Assembly (NCBI RefSeq): GCF_023101145.1
Contig: NZ_CP073714.1
Span: 7,440,001-7,504,000 of the forward strand
Reading direction: 5' to 3'
Length of the DNA stretch: 64,000 nt
From: Paenibacillus pabuli
Lineage (GTDB): Bacteria > Bacillota > Bacilli > Paenibacillales > Paenibacillaceae
Under the pieces are notes generated by a model that was not told where the DNA came from, searched no databases, and saw only the letters and a list, made by a program, of their open reading frames with translations. This document shows, in pieces, positions 53,347 to 61,355 of the stretch. The translations under genes were made by a program, and so were the position numbers. Each line of letters starts with the position of its first letter. Within the stretch, counting starts at the first letter, position 1.

Positions 53347-54042
53347 TCATTTCTGTCCGTAGTACGCATCTTTTCCGTGTTTCCGCAGATAATGTTTATC
53401 CAAAATGCCTTGCGGCAGTTCTTTGGCAAAGTTATTCAGCTGCCGTGCATACAGGTTCATTTTGCACACTTCCTCCAGCACAACGCTGTTTACAACCGCA
53501 GACTTCGCGTCTTTGCCCCACGTGAACGGTGCATGACCATGAAGCAGAACTGCCGGGACAGCCATCACATCCAGCCCGCGCTGTTCGAACGTTTCAATAA
53601 TGACACGGCCCGTCTCCGCTTCGTATCCCCGATCAACCTCATCCTGGTTCAAGAAACGCGCACAAGGTACAGCACCATAGAAGGTGTCTGCATGCGTCGT
53701 ACCCATCACAGGTACGTCCAGACCAGCTTGCGCCCAGATGGTCGCCCAAGTGGAATGAGTGTGCACGATACCGCCGATTTCCGGGTAATGTTTGTACAAC
53801 ACGGCGTGCGTCGCAGTATCCGAGGAAGGTCTCATGTCCCCCTCTACCACATTGCCGTCCAGATCAACTACAACCATGTCGCTTGGTTTCATCTTGTCAT
53901 AGTCGACACCGCTCGGTTTGATGACAAACAGACCGCTGTCCCGATCCATCGCGCTGACATTACCCCATGTGAACTTCACGAGTCCGTGCTTCGGCAGCTC
54001 CAGATTCGCCTCATAGACCTCTTCTTTCAGTTGTTCTAACAT
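53347..54042 (-). CDS. araD: L-ribulose-5-phosphate 4-epimerase
   Basis: 231 residues. N-terminal LPKHGLVKFTWGNVSAMDRDSGLFVIKPSGVDYDKM, then GGIVHTHSTWATIWAQAGL (zinc-binding His) and HGHAPFTWGKDA (third His). This is the class II aldolase-fold AraD type. It makes D-xylulose 5-phosphate for the pentose phosphate pathway. It starts three bases after the kinase stop, so both are surely co-translated. Confidence 0.95.
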   Translation of the reverse strand: MLEQLKEEVYEANLELPKHGLVKFTWGNVSAMDRDSGLFVIKPSGVDYDKMKPSDMVVVDLDGNVVEGDMRPSSDTATHAVLYKHYPEIGGIVHTHSTWATIWAQAGLDVPVMGTTHADTFYGAVPCARFLNQDEVDRGYEAETGRVIIETFEQRGLDVMAVPAVLLHGHAPFTWGKDAKSAVVNSVVLEEVCKMNLYARQLNNFAKELPQGILDKHYLRKHGKDAYYGQK

Positions 54043-54045
54043 GTG

Positions 54046-55662
54046 TTATTCCCTCCCGTTCTCTACCAGATGATCTACTGCCGCCTGCTCAATCGCGAGG
54101 CCTTTCCGATAACGTTCGATAAATGCTTCAAACCCTTTGACATCCGATGCATCCGGCGCAACTTCCTCACCCTGGACATCACTGAAGACCTTCTGTTCCA
54201 GGAACACATCCAGGCTCTCCTGCTGATCCTTGTTGATCATGTACGAGGCCAGAAGCGCCATACCCCATGCGCCGCCTTCACCCGCTGTAGACATCACTGA
54301 CACCGGTACGTTCATCGCTGCGGCTACGATCCGCTGTCCGACAACAGGGGTCTTGAACAGACCACCATGAGCCAAAATGCTGTCAATCGCCACATGCTCG
54401 TTCTTCGTCAGAATGTCCATGCCGAGCTTGAGCGCACCAAAAGCCGTGAACAGATGTGTACGCATGAAGTTCGCCAGATTGAAGTTGCTTTCCGGAGAGC
54501 GGACGAACAATGGACGGCCCTTGTCGATGCCCGTAATGTTCTCACCCGAGTAATAACCGTAGCTCAGCAAACCGCCACCATCCGGGTCAGCCTCCAACGC
54601 TTTATTGAACATCACGCTGAACAATTTGCCGGTATCCACTTCATATCCCATTGCCTCGGAAAATTCACGGAACAATCCAAGCCATGCGTTGATGTCGCTG
54701 GAGCAGTTGTTGGCATGCACCATGCCTACTGGACTGCCGTCCGGCGTCGTAACCATATCGATCTCGGGATACACTTTGGACAATTCCTTTTCCAATACAA
54801 TCATTGCGAACACGGACGTGCCGACGGAGATGTTGCCCGTGCGTTTTCTCACGCTATTCGTTGCTACCATCCCTGTTCCGGCATCACCTTCCGGCGGACA
54901 AAGTGGAATGCCTGACTGCAGATCATTCGAAGGATCGAGCAGCTTGGCCCCCGCTTCGGTCAACTCGCCAGCGTTCTCACCTGCGAGATAGACCTTGGGA
55001 AGAAGGTCCTCGACCTTCCACGGATAACCTTTGCCTGCGATCAGTTCATCGAATTGCTTGATCATGGACGGGTGATAATTATGCGTAGACTCATCGATAG
55101 GGAAAATGCCCGAAGCATCGCCGATTCCGATAGCTTTATTGCCCGTCAGCAGCAAATGTATGTAACCAGCCAAGGTTGTAAGATGATCGATGCGAGGCAC
55201 ATGCGCCTCTTCGTTCAAGATCGCTTGGTACAAGTGAGCGATGCTCCAACGTTCCGGGATGTTGAACTGTAGAAGATCTGTCAGCTCCCTTGCAGCCGCC
55301 CCTGTGGTCGCATTACGCCACGTCCGGAACGGTACCAGCAGTTCTCCCTCGTTATCCAATGCGATATATCCATGCATCATGGCAGAGAATCCGATGGATC
55401 CTACCTTCTGCAGCGTGATTCCGTATTTCCGCTCTACGTCTTGCTTCATTTCACGATACGCGGTCTGAAGACCTGTGATAATATCCCCTTGGTTGTACGT
55501 CCAATAGCCGTCTTTCAGAAGGTTTTCCCATTCATAACTGCCAGACGCGATGGTCTCAAAACGTTCGTCAATCAACACCGCCTTGATCCGCGTCGATCCA
55601 AATTCGATGCCTAGTGAAGTGGCTCCCTTGGTAATCGCTTCTTTCATATCCACATGACTCAT
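54046..55662 (-). CDS. FGGY-family carbohydrate kinase, probable L-ribulokinase
   Basis: 538 residues. FGGY kinase: N-terminal SLGIEFGSTRIKAVLIDE phosphate loop, GSIGFSAMMHGYIALDNEGELLVPFRTWRN substrate segment, and CPPEGDAGTGMVATNSV, HGGLFKTPVVGQ later. Its sequence is not the classic AraB type of E. coli or B. subtilis but the other FGGY group seen in clostridia and Bacteroides; the ara context supports ribulose as substrate (inference). Start is ATG 55662 with AGGGG 11 bases ahead; a GTG at 55668 with 5-base spacing is the alternative. Confidence 0.87.
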   Translation of the reverse strand: MSHVDMKEAITKGATSLGIEFGSTRIKAVLIDERFETIASGSYEWENLLKDGYWTYNQGDIITGLQTAYREMKQDVERKYGITLQKVGSIGFSAMMHGYIALDNEGELLVPFRTWRNATTGAAARELTDLLQFNIPERWSIAHLYQAILNEEAHVPRIDHLTTLAGYIHLLLTGNKAIGIGDASGIFPIDESTHNYHPSMIKQFDELIAGKGYPWKVEDLLPKVYLAGENAGELTEAGAKLLDPSNDLQSGIPLCPPEGDAGTGMVATNSVRKRTGNISVGTSVFAMIVLEKELSKVYPEIDMVTTPDGSPVGMVHANNCSSDINAWLGLFREFSEAMGYEVDTGKLFSVMFNKALEADPDGGGLLSYGYYSGENITGIDKGRPLFVRSPESNFNLANFMRTHLFTAFGALKLGMDILTKNEHVAIDSILAHGGLFKTPVVGQRIVAAAMNVPVSVMSTAGEGGAWGMALLASYMINKDQQESLDVFLEQKVFSDVQGEEVAPDASDVKGFEAFIERYRKGLAIEQAAVDHLVENGRE

Positions 55663-55788
55663 GATCACGTAGTCCCCTCTCTGATCACAGTAGGTATAAG
55701 TTGAAAATATAAATGGCTTAAAGATGATTAAATGGAGTTCATAGTTCGGTTCATTGAAAAGAATGCGCTTTCCCTTTCTGACAGCCTT

Positions 55789-55817
55789 AGTATATTTTTT
55801 GTACGTACATTTGTCAA
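55789..55817 (-). promoter_or_regulatory. araB promoter with AraR operator in the spacer
   Basis: On the minus strand TTGACA (55812-55817), a spacer of exactly 17 bases, TATACT (55789-55794). The spacer contains the palindrome TGTACGTACA (55800-55809), the core of known AraR boxes. Repressor binding would block RNA polymerase directly. Confidence 0.88.
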
Positions 55818-55992
55818 TGATATATAATAGTTATACTTACATTAGTTATGCCATAAAGTCCAAGTAGGCTAAACTCCATACTAAATAGGTTATGTTGTAA
55901 GGTACACATCTCTATTTTATGAGGGAAATTGTACGGTTCATTTTGCAAAACAGGCTGTTCCATAGCCATTCGATTCGAATCATGATAAAATA

Positions 55993-56002
55993 TGTACGTA
56001 CA
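55993..56002. promoter_or_regulatory. Second AraR-type operator, next to the araR start
   Basis: TGTACGTACA again, identical to the box in the araB spacer, 57-66 bases before the likely GTG start of the regulator. It suggests autoregulation of araR. Confidence 0.75.
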
Positions 56003-56058
56003 ACTATGAATATGACGATGTTTTTTATAGATAAGTAACGATGAAAGAAGTGGACTGC

Positions 56059-57150
56059 GTGAAGCCAAAGTATCAGGTCATCATTGACGATATCAAAAGC
56101 AATATCCTATCCGGCACCTATAGTGTAGGCGAACAAATCCCTACCGAATCCGCACTGCAGGACAGCTACAACGTGAGCCGCCAGACGGTGCGCAAGGCCA
56201 TTTTGGAGCTGTCGAACGAGGGCTTTTTGAGAAGTGAGAAGGGTTCCGGCACCTATGTAAGCAATTTGTATCGATCCAGAACCGGCGGGAACACGATGAA
56301 AAAAACAATCGGCGTCATCACGACGTACATCTCCGATTACATCTTTCCCTCCATCATCCGCGGCATTGAAGGCCGATTAAATGAAGACAATTATTCGTTG
56401 CTGTTAGCCAGCACCAATAACGACGTTGAACAAGAGAAAAAGGCGCTCGAGATGATGCTGTCCTACGGTGTGGATGGCCTGATCGTTGAACCGACCAAGA
56501 GTAATCTTTACAATCCCAACATTGCGTACTACCTTTCCTTTAAGGAGCAGGATGTACCGTTTACGATGATTAATGCCTTTTATGAAGAGCTTGAGGTGCC
56601 TTTCTTCTGTCTCGATGACGTACAGTCCAGCTATCTCGCTACTCGCGAACTAATCGCCAAAGGACATAGCCAGATCGGCATTATCGCAAAAATGGATGAT
56701 TTACAAGGGAAGTATCGGATGAAGGGATATATTAAAGCGCTGGGCGAAGCCAAGTTGCGATTTCATCCCGAGCAGGTGCTTTCGTTCGATACGGCATCGA
56801 AGCCGGACCTCTCCACCAATCTGGAAGTGTTCCTGGAGGAAAACAGAGATGCACTGACATCCCTTGTCTGTTACAACGATGAAGTGGGGCTGGAAGTCGT
56901 ACACGCATGTAGAAAGCTGGGGATTTCCATTCCCGACGAGCTATCCATTATCGGCCAGGACAATTCATACATCGCCAAGAACGCCAACATCAAACTCACG
57001 ACGTTAACTCATCCCCAAGAGCAAATGGGCCGTGACGCAGCAGATTGGGTCATCAAGAAACTGCAAGGCAAAAAGGATCTGCCCACCAACACCTATTACC
57101 AGCCCGTGCTGGTTGAGGGTGAGACAGTCAAAAAAATTGAATTGGAATAG
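56059..57150 (+). CDS. araR: Arabinose operon repressor (GntR N-terminal, LacI-type C-terminal)
   Basis: 363 residues. Residues about 1-70 are a GntR winged helix (YSVGEQIPTESALQDSYNVSRQTVRKAILELSNEGFLRSEKGSGTYVSN). Residues about 85-360 are a LacI/periplasmic-binding-type sensor (IGVITTYISDYIFPSIIRGIEGRLNEDNYSLLLASTNNDVEQEKKALEMML, ending in VLVEGETVKKIE). This is the AraR domain pair, with L-arabinose as the expected inducer. I prefer GTG 56059 (KPKYQVIIDD as in relatives) over ATG 56041, which has no ribosome site; the former is also weak. It is divergent from the ara operon. Confidence 0.9.
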   Translation: MKPKYQVIIDDIKSNILSGTYSVGEQIPTESALQDSYNVSRQTVRKAILELSNEGFLRSEKGSGTYVSNLYRSRTGGNTMKKTIGVITTYISDYIFPSIIRGIEGRLNEDNYSLLLASTNNDVEQEKKALEMMLSYGVDGLIVEPTKSNLYNPNIAYYLSFKEQDVPFTMINAFYEELEVPFFCLDDVQSSYLATRELIAKGHSQIGIIAKMDDLQGKYRMKGYIKALGEAKLRFHPEQVLSFDTASKPDLSTNLEVFLEENRDALTSLVCYNDEVGLEVVHACRKLGISIPDELSIIGQDNSYIAKNANIKLTTLTHPQEQMGRDAADWVIKKLQGKKDLPTNTYYQPVLVEGETVKKIELE

Positions 57151-57161
57151 GCTGAGATATG

Positions 57162-57198
57162 AAAAGGCTGCCGTAATGGCAGCCTTGATATTTTGCTT
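57162..57198 (+). terminator. Terminator of araR
   Basis: AAGGCTGCC (57164-57172) / GGCAGCCTT (57178-57186), a perfect 9-bp stem with a 5-base loop, followed by GATATTTTGC. Confidence 0.8.
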
Positions 57199-57259
57199 AT
57201 GCTTTTAACTCCTAAAGGGAACCCGGCACACCGTTAAGCGTGACTTTCCTAATGGAGAA

Positions 57260-57904
57260 TTATTTGGCAATACCATTCCAGAACGTCAGCTCATCAATCG
57301 GCAGTCGAGTCGTCGGATGGCCCGGCTGCGAGGCTTTGCCGATGGAAATGAGAATGGTTGGAACATAACGATCGGGAATATCGAACGCTTCAATGAATTT
57401 ATTTTTATCGTACCCAGCCATTGGAACGGTATCATAACCACGCGCCTTGGCGGCAAGCATGAACTGCATCGATAACAGACCACAGTCAAACATGACGCCG
57501 TCCTTGATATATTGAGGATCCATGCTTTCCAGCATTCCCTTCATGTTGGTTACCAACGAATCCTTAATTTCCTTAGTCATATAACCTGCTTCTACAGAAG
57601 CATCATAAACGGAATCAACCTGTTTGATGTATTCCAAATCCCCCAACACTGCGATAACGGCCGAAGCATCTACCACCTGCTGCTGATTGTTCGCAATAGG
57701 AAGTAATTGTTCTTTCAGAGCCTGGTCATTAAAGACAATGAATTTCCACGGCTGCATATTCGCACCAGATGGAGCAAGGGCTGCTTCAGTCAGAATATCC
57801 TTCAATTCCTGCTCTGAAATGCTGAATGCAGGATCGTAATGCCGTACAGAACGTCTTTCCTTTACCACTTCCATAAAGCTTTGCTCTTGTTTTACGCTCT
57901 CCAT
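57260..57904 (-). CDS. Nitroreductase family protein
   Basis: 214 residues of the FMN nitroreductase fold: ERRSVRHYDPAF near the N-terminus (FMN-binding Arg), ALAPSGANMQPWKFIVF, and the C-terminal RGYDTVPMAGYDKNKFIEAF...PTILISIGKASQPGHPTTRL. It reduces nitroaromatics or quinones with NAD(P)H; the natural substrate is unknown. GGGAGG lies nine bases before the ATG. It is directly downstream of the Rrf2 regulator gene but has its own promoter with two dyads (57929-58021). Confidence 0.9.
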   Translation of the reverse strand: MESVKQEQSFMEVVKERRSVRHYDPAFSISEQELKDILTEAALAPSGANMQPWKFIVFNDQALKEQLLPIANNQQQVVDASAVIAVLGDLEYIKQVDSVYDASVEAGYMTKEIKDSLVTNMKGMLESMDPQYIKDGVMFDCGLLSMQFMLAAKARGYDTVPMAGYDKNKFIEAFDIPDRYVPTILISIGKASQPGHPTTRLPIDELTFWNGIAK

Positions 57905-57928
57905 CCCGTTTTGCCTCCCATAATTTAT

Positions 57929-57995
57929 ACTGTGTTGTATTGTGCACAGTTAAGGGTAAAAAAACACCACTTAACTGTGCTGATATAAGCACAGT
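57929..57995. promoter_or_regulatory. Two 22-bp ACTGTG-N10-CACAGT dyads, candidate Rrf2 operators
   Basis: Site 1 is 57929-57950 and site 2 is 57974-57995; both have ACTGTG, a 10-base spacer and CACAGT. Site 2 overlaps the -10 and start point of the nitroreductase promoter, site 1 lies in its leader. An Rrf2 gene immediately upstream is the natural binder. Confidence 0.75.
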
Positions 57996-58021
57996 ATATA
58001 TGTGGATAGGTTTGTTGTCAA
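57993..58021 (-). promoter_or_regulatory. Promoter of the nitroreductase gene, -35 over the Rrf2 stop codon
   Basis: On the minus strand TTGACA (58016-58021), a 17-base spacer and TATACT (57993-57998). The -35 box includes the Rrf2 stop codon at 58018-58020. This is a near-consensus sigma-A promoter. Confidence 0.88.
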
Positions 58022-58467
58022 TTCTCCATGATCGGAGTCATCCTGTTGGCCATGTCGGCTATAGTGTACTTTCGCAGAATTTCCAACACGCTATGATTGA
58101 TTTCTTCCGTTATATCGTTGAACATATCATGCATCTGCACACCAAAGGAGTGATCGCCTGTAGACTCCAGCATTCCCTCGCACAGCGATGCCTCAGTCTG
58201 AAGCGACATATATATATCGGCCAGTGTCACCGATTCCGGCGGCTGCTTCATGCGATAACCTCCGTCGCGTCCTTCACGAACCTCCAGAATATTCTCTTGA
58301 GCAAGTTTGGCCAATATTCGGCGTATCAAGGTAGCTTCTGAGCATAAATGGTCAGCGATATTGGTGCTTGGATAGCGGTTAGGACTATCTGACATGAACA
58401 CAAGGGCCTGCAATGCCAAGCCGAATGCCTTGCTATTGGAAGGACAAGTATGTTTGGCCTTTTTCAT
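58018..58467 (-). CDS. Rrf2 family transcriptional regulator (YwnA-like)
   Basis: 149 residues. FGLALQALVFMSDSPNRYPSTNIADHLCSEATLIRRILAKLAQENILEVREGRDGGYRMKQPPESVTLADIY is the Rrf2 winged helix with the GRDGGYR wing. Only one Cys lies in the region where IscR-type members have three cluster ligands, so an iron-sulphur cluster is unlikely and a thiol switch or other ligand is more likely. ATG 58467 has AGGGAG nine bases ahead; the longer frame lacks a site. It probably represses the nitroreductase through the dyads at 57929-57995. Confidence 0.88.
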   Translation of the reverse strand: MKKAKHTCPSNSKAFGLALQALVFMSDSPNRYPSTNIADHLCSEATLIRRILAKLAQENILEVREGRDGGYRMKQPPESVTLADIYMSLQTEASLCEGMLESTGDHSFGVQMHDMFNDITEEINHSVLEILRKYTIADMANRMTPIMEN

Positions 58468-58503
58468 CGTACCGGGCTCCCTTCTTCGTTGCGTCCTGTG
58501 TGA

Positions 58504-58532
58504 ATTATAGCAAACCCCCCACTCCCGTTCAA
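58504..58532 (-). promoter_or_regulatory. Promoter of the Rrf2 gene
   Basis: On the minus strand TTGAAC (58527-58532), a 17-base spacer, TATAAT (58504-58509). A CACAG half-site follows directly, compatible with autoregulation but not a full dyad. Confidence 0.65.
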
Positions 58533-58585
58533 CACGGCATGAAGTTTGCAGCCAATAGCTTATACTGCTATAAACCAGTAGGGTA

Positions 58586-58622
58586 CACGCCAAAGAACCC
58601 CGGTTACTCTAACCGAGGTTTA
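58586..58622 (-). terminator. Terminator of the LRR gene
   Basis: On the minus strand AACCTCGGTTA / TAACCGGGGTT (one mismatch), followed by CTTTGG. It lies about 33 bases after the stop codon. Confidence 0.6.
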
Positions 58623-58654
58623 CTTGCCATAGGGGAATTTCGCATTATTCCGGT

Positions 58655-59407
58655 TTATTTCTCATCTTCTTTTTCCAAACTCACAATGACACCTTTCTTC
58701 TCCAGATTTTCCACAACCTGCTGAGCCTGTTCATTCAATGGATTGCCAGCCAACGATACCTCTATTAAATGGGGGATGGTCTTAAGTACTGCAATATCCT
58801 GAATGAGGTTGTCCTCCACATAAAGATACTCCAATGTCGGATGGTTCTTTAATGGTGTCAAATCCTGAATTTTATTATTATCCATAATAATCCATTCTAC
58901 ATTCAACTTTTGAAGAGGGCCTAGGTCTGCCACCTGATTGCCGCTGGCAAGCAAACTGGTCAACTTATGTAGATTTTTCAATGGTGTTAGATTTTTAATT
59001 TGATTACCACTAATCAAGAGACTTTCTAGATGACTTAACCCAGAGAGTGGGGATAGATCAGTGATCTGATTCCCTTCAAGAACTAAGAATTCTATTTTTT
59101 TCAACTTGCTGAGCGGTGTAATATTTTTAATATTATGGCCGGGCAGAATTAGATCTACCAAGTTAACGGCATTTTCAAGCCCTTGCAGGTTGGAAATCTT
59201 GCTTTTGGTATCCTCGGCATATAACGATTTTAATTTCTTCAGATCGCTCGTCTTTACTTCTTTTTTAGATGATATCTTCAATGTTGTCCGAATAACTTTT
59301 GCCAGGGCCACATCTTTAATAACAGGTGCAGCCGACATCGTTGTTGCCGGTAATAATATGAGAGCCAAACAAAATACAATCATATTTTTTACGAATTGAG
59401 TAGGCAT
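58655..59407 (-). CDS. Secreted leucine-rich repeat protein (internalin-type repeats)
   Basis: 250 residues from ATG 59407 (AAGGAG six bases ahead). Signal peptide MIVFCLALILLPATTMSAA. Then about seven 22-residue SDS22-like repeats, e.g. LVLEGNQITDLSPLSGLSHLESLLISGNQIKNLTPL and LEYLYVEDNLIQDIAVLKTIPHLIEVSLAGNPL. No LPXTG or SLH anchor is present, so the protein is probably released or held by other means. The longer open frame upstream has no ribosome site and is rejected. LRR of this kind serve protein binding; the partner is unknown. Confidence 0.85.
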   Translation of the reverse strand: MPTQFVKNMIVFCLALILLPATTMSAAPVIKDVALAKVIRTTLKISSKKEVKTSDLKKLKSLYAEDTKSKISNLQGLENAVNLVDLILPGHNIKNITPLSKLKKIEFLVLEGNQITDLSPLSGLSHLESLLISGNQIKNLTPLKNLHKLTSLLASGNQVADLGPLQKLNVEWIIMDNNKIQDLTPLKNHPTLEYLYVEDNLIQDIAVLKTIPHLIEVSLAGNPLNEQAQQVVENLEKKGVIVSLEKEDEK

Positions 59408-59741
59408 TTCAGTCTCCTTTAAGCATCTTAGATTATGTGTCATATGTTTATATGAAATTCCCAGAAAAGTACATCTTTTACGATGGTACTTCCTTTCTAC
59501 AACTTTGTCCATGAGAATCCAAAGGGAAATGCTTGCAATCGTTCTTTTTGATTCGTCACTGGAACCAGATCTCATCAGCCCATAAGATCCTGTCATTTTA
59601 TCATCTGTATCATAGTAGACAAGCAATATAACTATTTTGTTCAAAAAAACTTCAAAACATCACATAATAACCACTTAACAAACCACCTAAACTGGTATAT
59701 TATACAATTGTAGCAAAATTTTATATATTCGAGAGGAGATT
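59408..59741. other. 334-base gap between the LRR and secreted PPC-like genes
   Basis: Holds a promoter for the plus-strand gene (59675-59703) and the LRR upstream region. The minus-strand open frame running through it lacks a ribosome site and coding-type features. Nothing else is seen. Confidence 0.6.
59675..59703 (+). promoter_or_regulatory. Promoter of the secreted PPC-like gene
   Basis: TTAACA (59675-59680), a 17-base spacer, TATTAT (59698-59703); 45 bases before the TTG start. Confidence 0.55.
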
Positions 59742-59747
59742 TTGGAC

Positions 59748-61208
59748 TTGAAAAAGACGCTTTCTATGGTTGTCGTCATGAATCTATTTCTCAGTTTCGC
59801 CTTCGGCTTTCAAGCGTTTGCAGACGATGACATGGTCGAATCGGGAGTTCACCCTGATGCCCATGTCGCAGAACAGGTACTGCAGCCAAGTGGGGAAATG
59901 ATATCGGAACTCTCCAAGGATACTTCTGAGTTGGATTCATCCAAACTAAAGAAGCACCGGGTAAAGCCATCTGTAAATTTGGATTCAGCTACCACTTCTT
60001 CAGAATTACAAAAGGGACTCATCTCGGCTCCACAATCGGTTATCTCTACAGCCACAGCAGAGACTAATACATACACGGGTTACATCCAACAAGAAGGTAC
60101 ATCCAGCTTTTTATACCCTATATATGTACAACCTGGGAGCATACTGCAAGTACAAATGGATAATCCTGCATCAGCTCAACTGGATTACGATCTCTATCTC
60201 TACGAATTTGACATGTCTACTGGCAATTTGAACCCCACTCCAATTGATTATTCAATTTATGGAACGTATCTGAATAACTATGGGAATGGATCAAGAACCT
60301 TGTCTGAACATGTGGGTACGAAAAACAGCACAGCCAGTTCCAAAGCCTACTTGATTGAAGCCTACGGCGCAGTTGGAGGCAGTATCAATGAACCCTTCAC
60401 TCTAACCGTCTCTACCAGCTCAACCTATGATGCGTACGAGACAGATGAGAATGCACTTCATGCCTATCCGTTCACAGTAGCAACAGGTGGATCTACTCTT
60501 TCAAGCCGCTCCATTAATTCGGAGGTCGATCAGGATTGGTATAAGATCACGGTTCCCGAGAGCAGAAATTACGATGCCATGCATATCGATCTGGATCAAG
60601 CCTCTGTAGGCAATGGCTATAAGGCGGAATTGTATGGTGCATTGAGCAATAATAGAATGGCATTAATGCCCTCCACCAACGGTAATGTATCCCTAGGCAC
60701 AGGCACATATTATTTGCGGGTGTATACAACAAACAACTATTCGGATAACAACTACTCATTACACCTTCAGCCAGTATTAAGAGCGGATAAAGTCGTGATC
60801 ACAGGTTATAATTCCAATGGCGGTCCGAATGACTACCCCACATATGCGTATGGACGCTACTACCGGATAACCGGAACCAGTTTTACAGTGACTGGCGTTG
60901 CCGCCACTTCAGATAACTATGCGGTTGCCAATGCGGAGGTAGAAGTCATTTGGGAGAATGATTATTGGTCCGAGGGCAGCAATAACAGATATCGGAGTGC
61001 AAAGGTTATGACAGACAGCAGCGGCCAATTCACTGCTACGTTATCCCTGCCTCCTTCAACCGGGAGCATAAGTCAATACTTGCCGGGAGCTATAAGCTTC
61101 ACTCACTACTATGATATTTGTGGTGTGCTGGCGAAGGTAACGAGTCGTCCGAGTGCAAATGATACGGATATTGTGTATCACTTTGCCTACAGTATTTACG
61201 GTGGCTGA
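59748..61208 (+). CDS. Secreted protein with pre-peptidase C-terminal (PPC)-like domains
   Basis: 486 residues. TTG start with AGGAG nine bases ahead (the earlier TTG is only three bases away). Signal peptide KKTLSMVVVMNLFLSFAFGFQAFA. After a disordered stretch there are two beta-sandwich regions of PPC type: TNTYTGYIQQEGTSSFLYPIYVQPGSILQVQMD and DWYKITVPESRNYDAMHIDL...GTYYLRVYTTNNYSDNNYSLHL. A C-terminal beta domain (AEVEVIWENDYWSEGSNNRYRSAKVMTDSSGQFTATLSLP) resembles Ig/CARDB-like modules. No protease active site, so it is an accessory or binding protein. Confidence 0.78.
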   Translation: MKKTLSMVVVMNLFLSFAFGFQAFADDDMVESGVHPDAHVAEQVLQPSGEMISELSKDTSELDSSKLKKHRVKPSVNLDSATTSSELQKGLISAPQSVISTATAETNTYTGYIQQEGTSSFLYPIYVQPGSILQVQMDNPASAQLDYDLYLYEFDMSTGNLNPTPIDYSIYGTYLNNYGNGSRTLSEHVGTKNSTASSKAYLIEAYGAVGGSINEPFTLTVSTSSTYDAYETDENALHAYPFTVATGGSTLSSRSINSEVDQDWYKITVPESRNYDAMHIDLDQASVGNGYKAELYGALSNNRMALMPSTNGNVSLGTGTYYLRVYTTNNYSDNNYSLHLQPVLRADKVVITGYNSNGGPNDYPTYAYGRYYRITGTSFTVTGVAATSDNYAVANAEVEVIWENDYWSEGSNNRYRSAKVMTDSSGQFTATLSLPPSTGSISQYLPGAISFTHYYDICGVLAKVTSRPSANDTDIVYHFAYSIYGG

Positions 61209-61223
61209 ATGAATCCAAACAGG

Positions 61224-61264
61224 GCAATGGGCGTTTATGAATAAACGACCCGTTGCTTTTTTTG
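61224..61264 (+). terminator. Terminator of the PPC-like gene
   Basis: GCAATGGGCGTTTAT (61224-61238) and ATAAACGACCCGTTGC (61241-61256) form a long stem, followed by TTTTTTTG. Confidence 0.9.
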
Positions 61265-61355
61265 TCCAATCATATTAAAAATATGGAATAATATTCCGAT
61301 AGTATGAAGAGAAGTGAATTACTGGAATACATCAAACGAATAGAGGTGTTTAATC

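Larger units (their letters stand above)
55663..56058. other. Divergent control region of the ara operon and regulator
   Basis: 396 bases without a gene. It holds the araB promoter with its AraR box (55789-55817), a weak cre-like site (55760-55773, three mismatches), a degenerate AraR-like half dyad (AAATTGTACG at 55926-55935), a 10-bp palindrome GATTCGAATC (55972-55981) and a second AraR box (55993-56002). Confidence 0.8.

Noticed and set aside
59408..59644. N-terminal extension of the LRR gene
   Set aside because: A signal peptide directly after ATG 59407 and AAGGAG six bases before it fix the start; the extension has no ribosome site.
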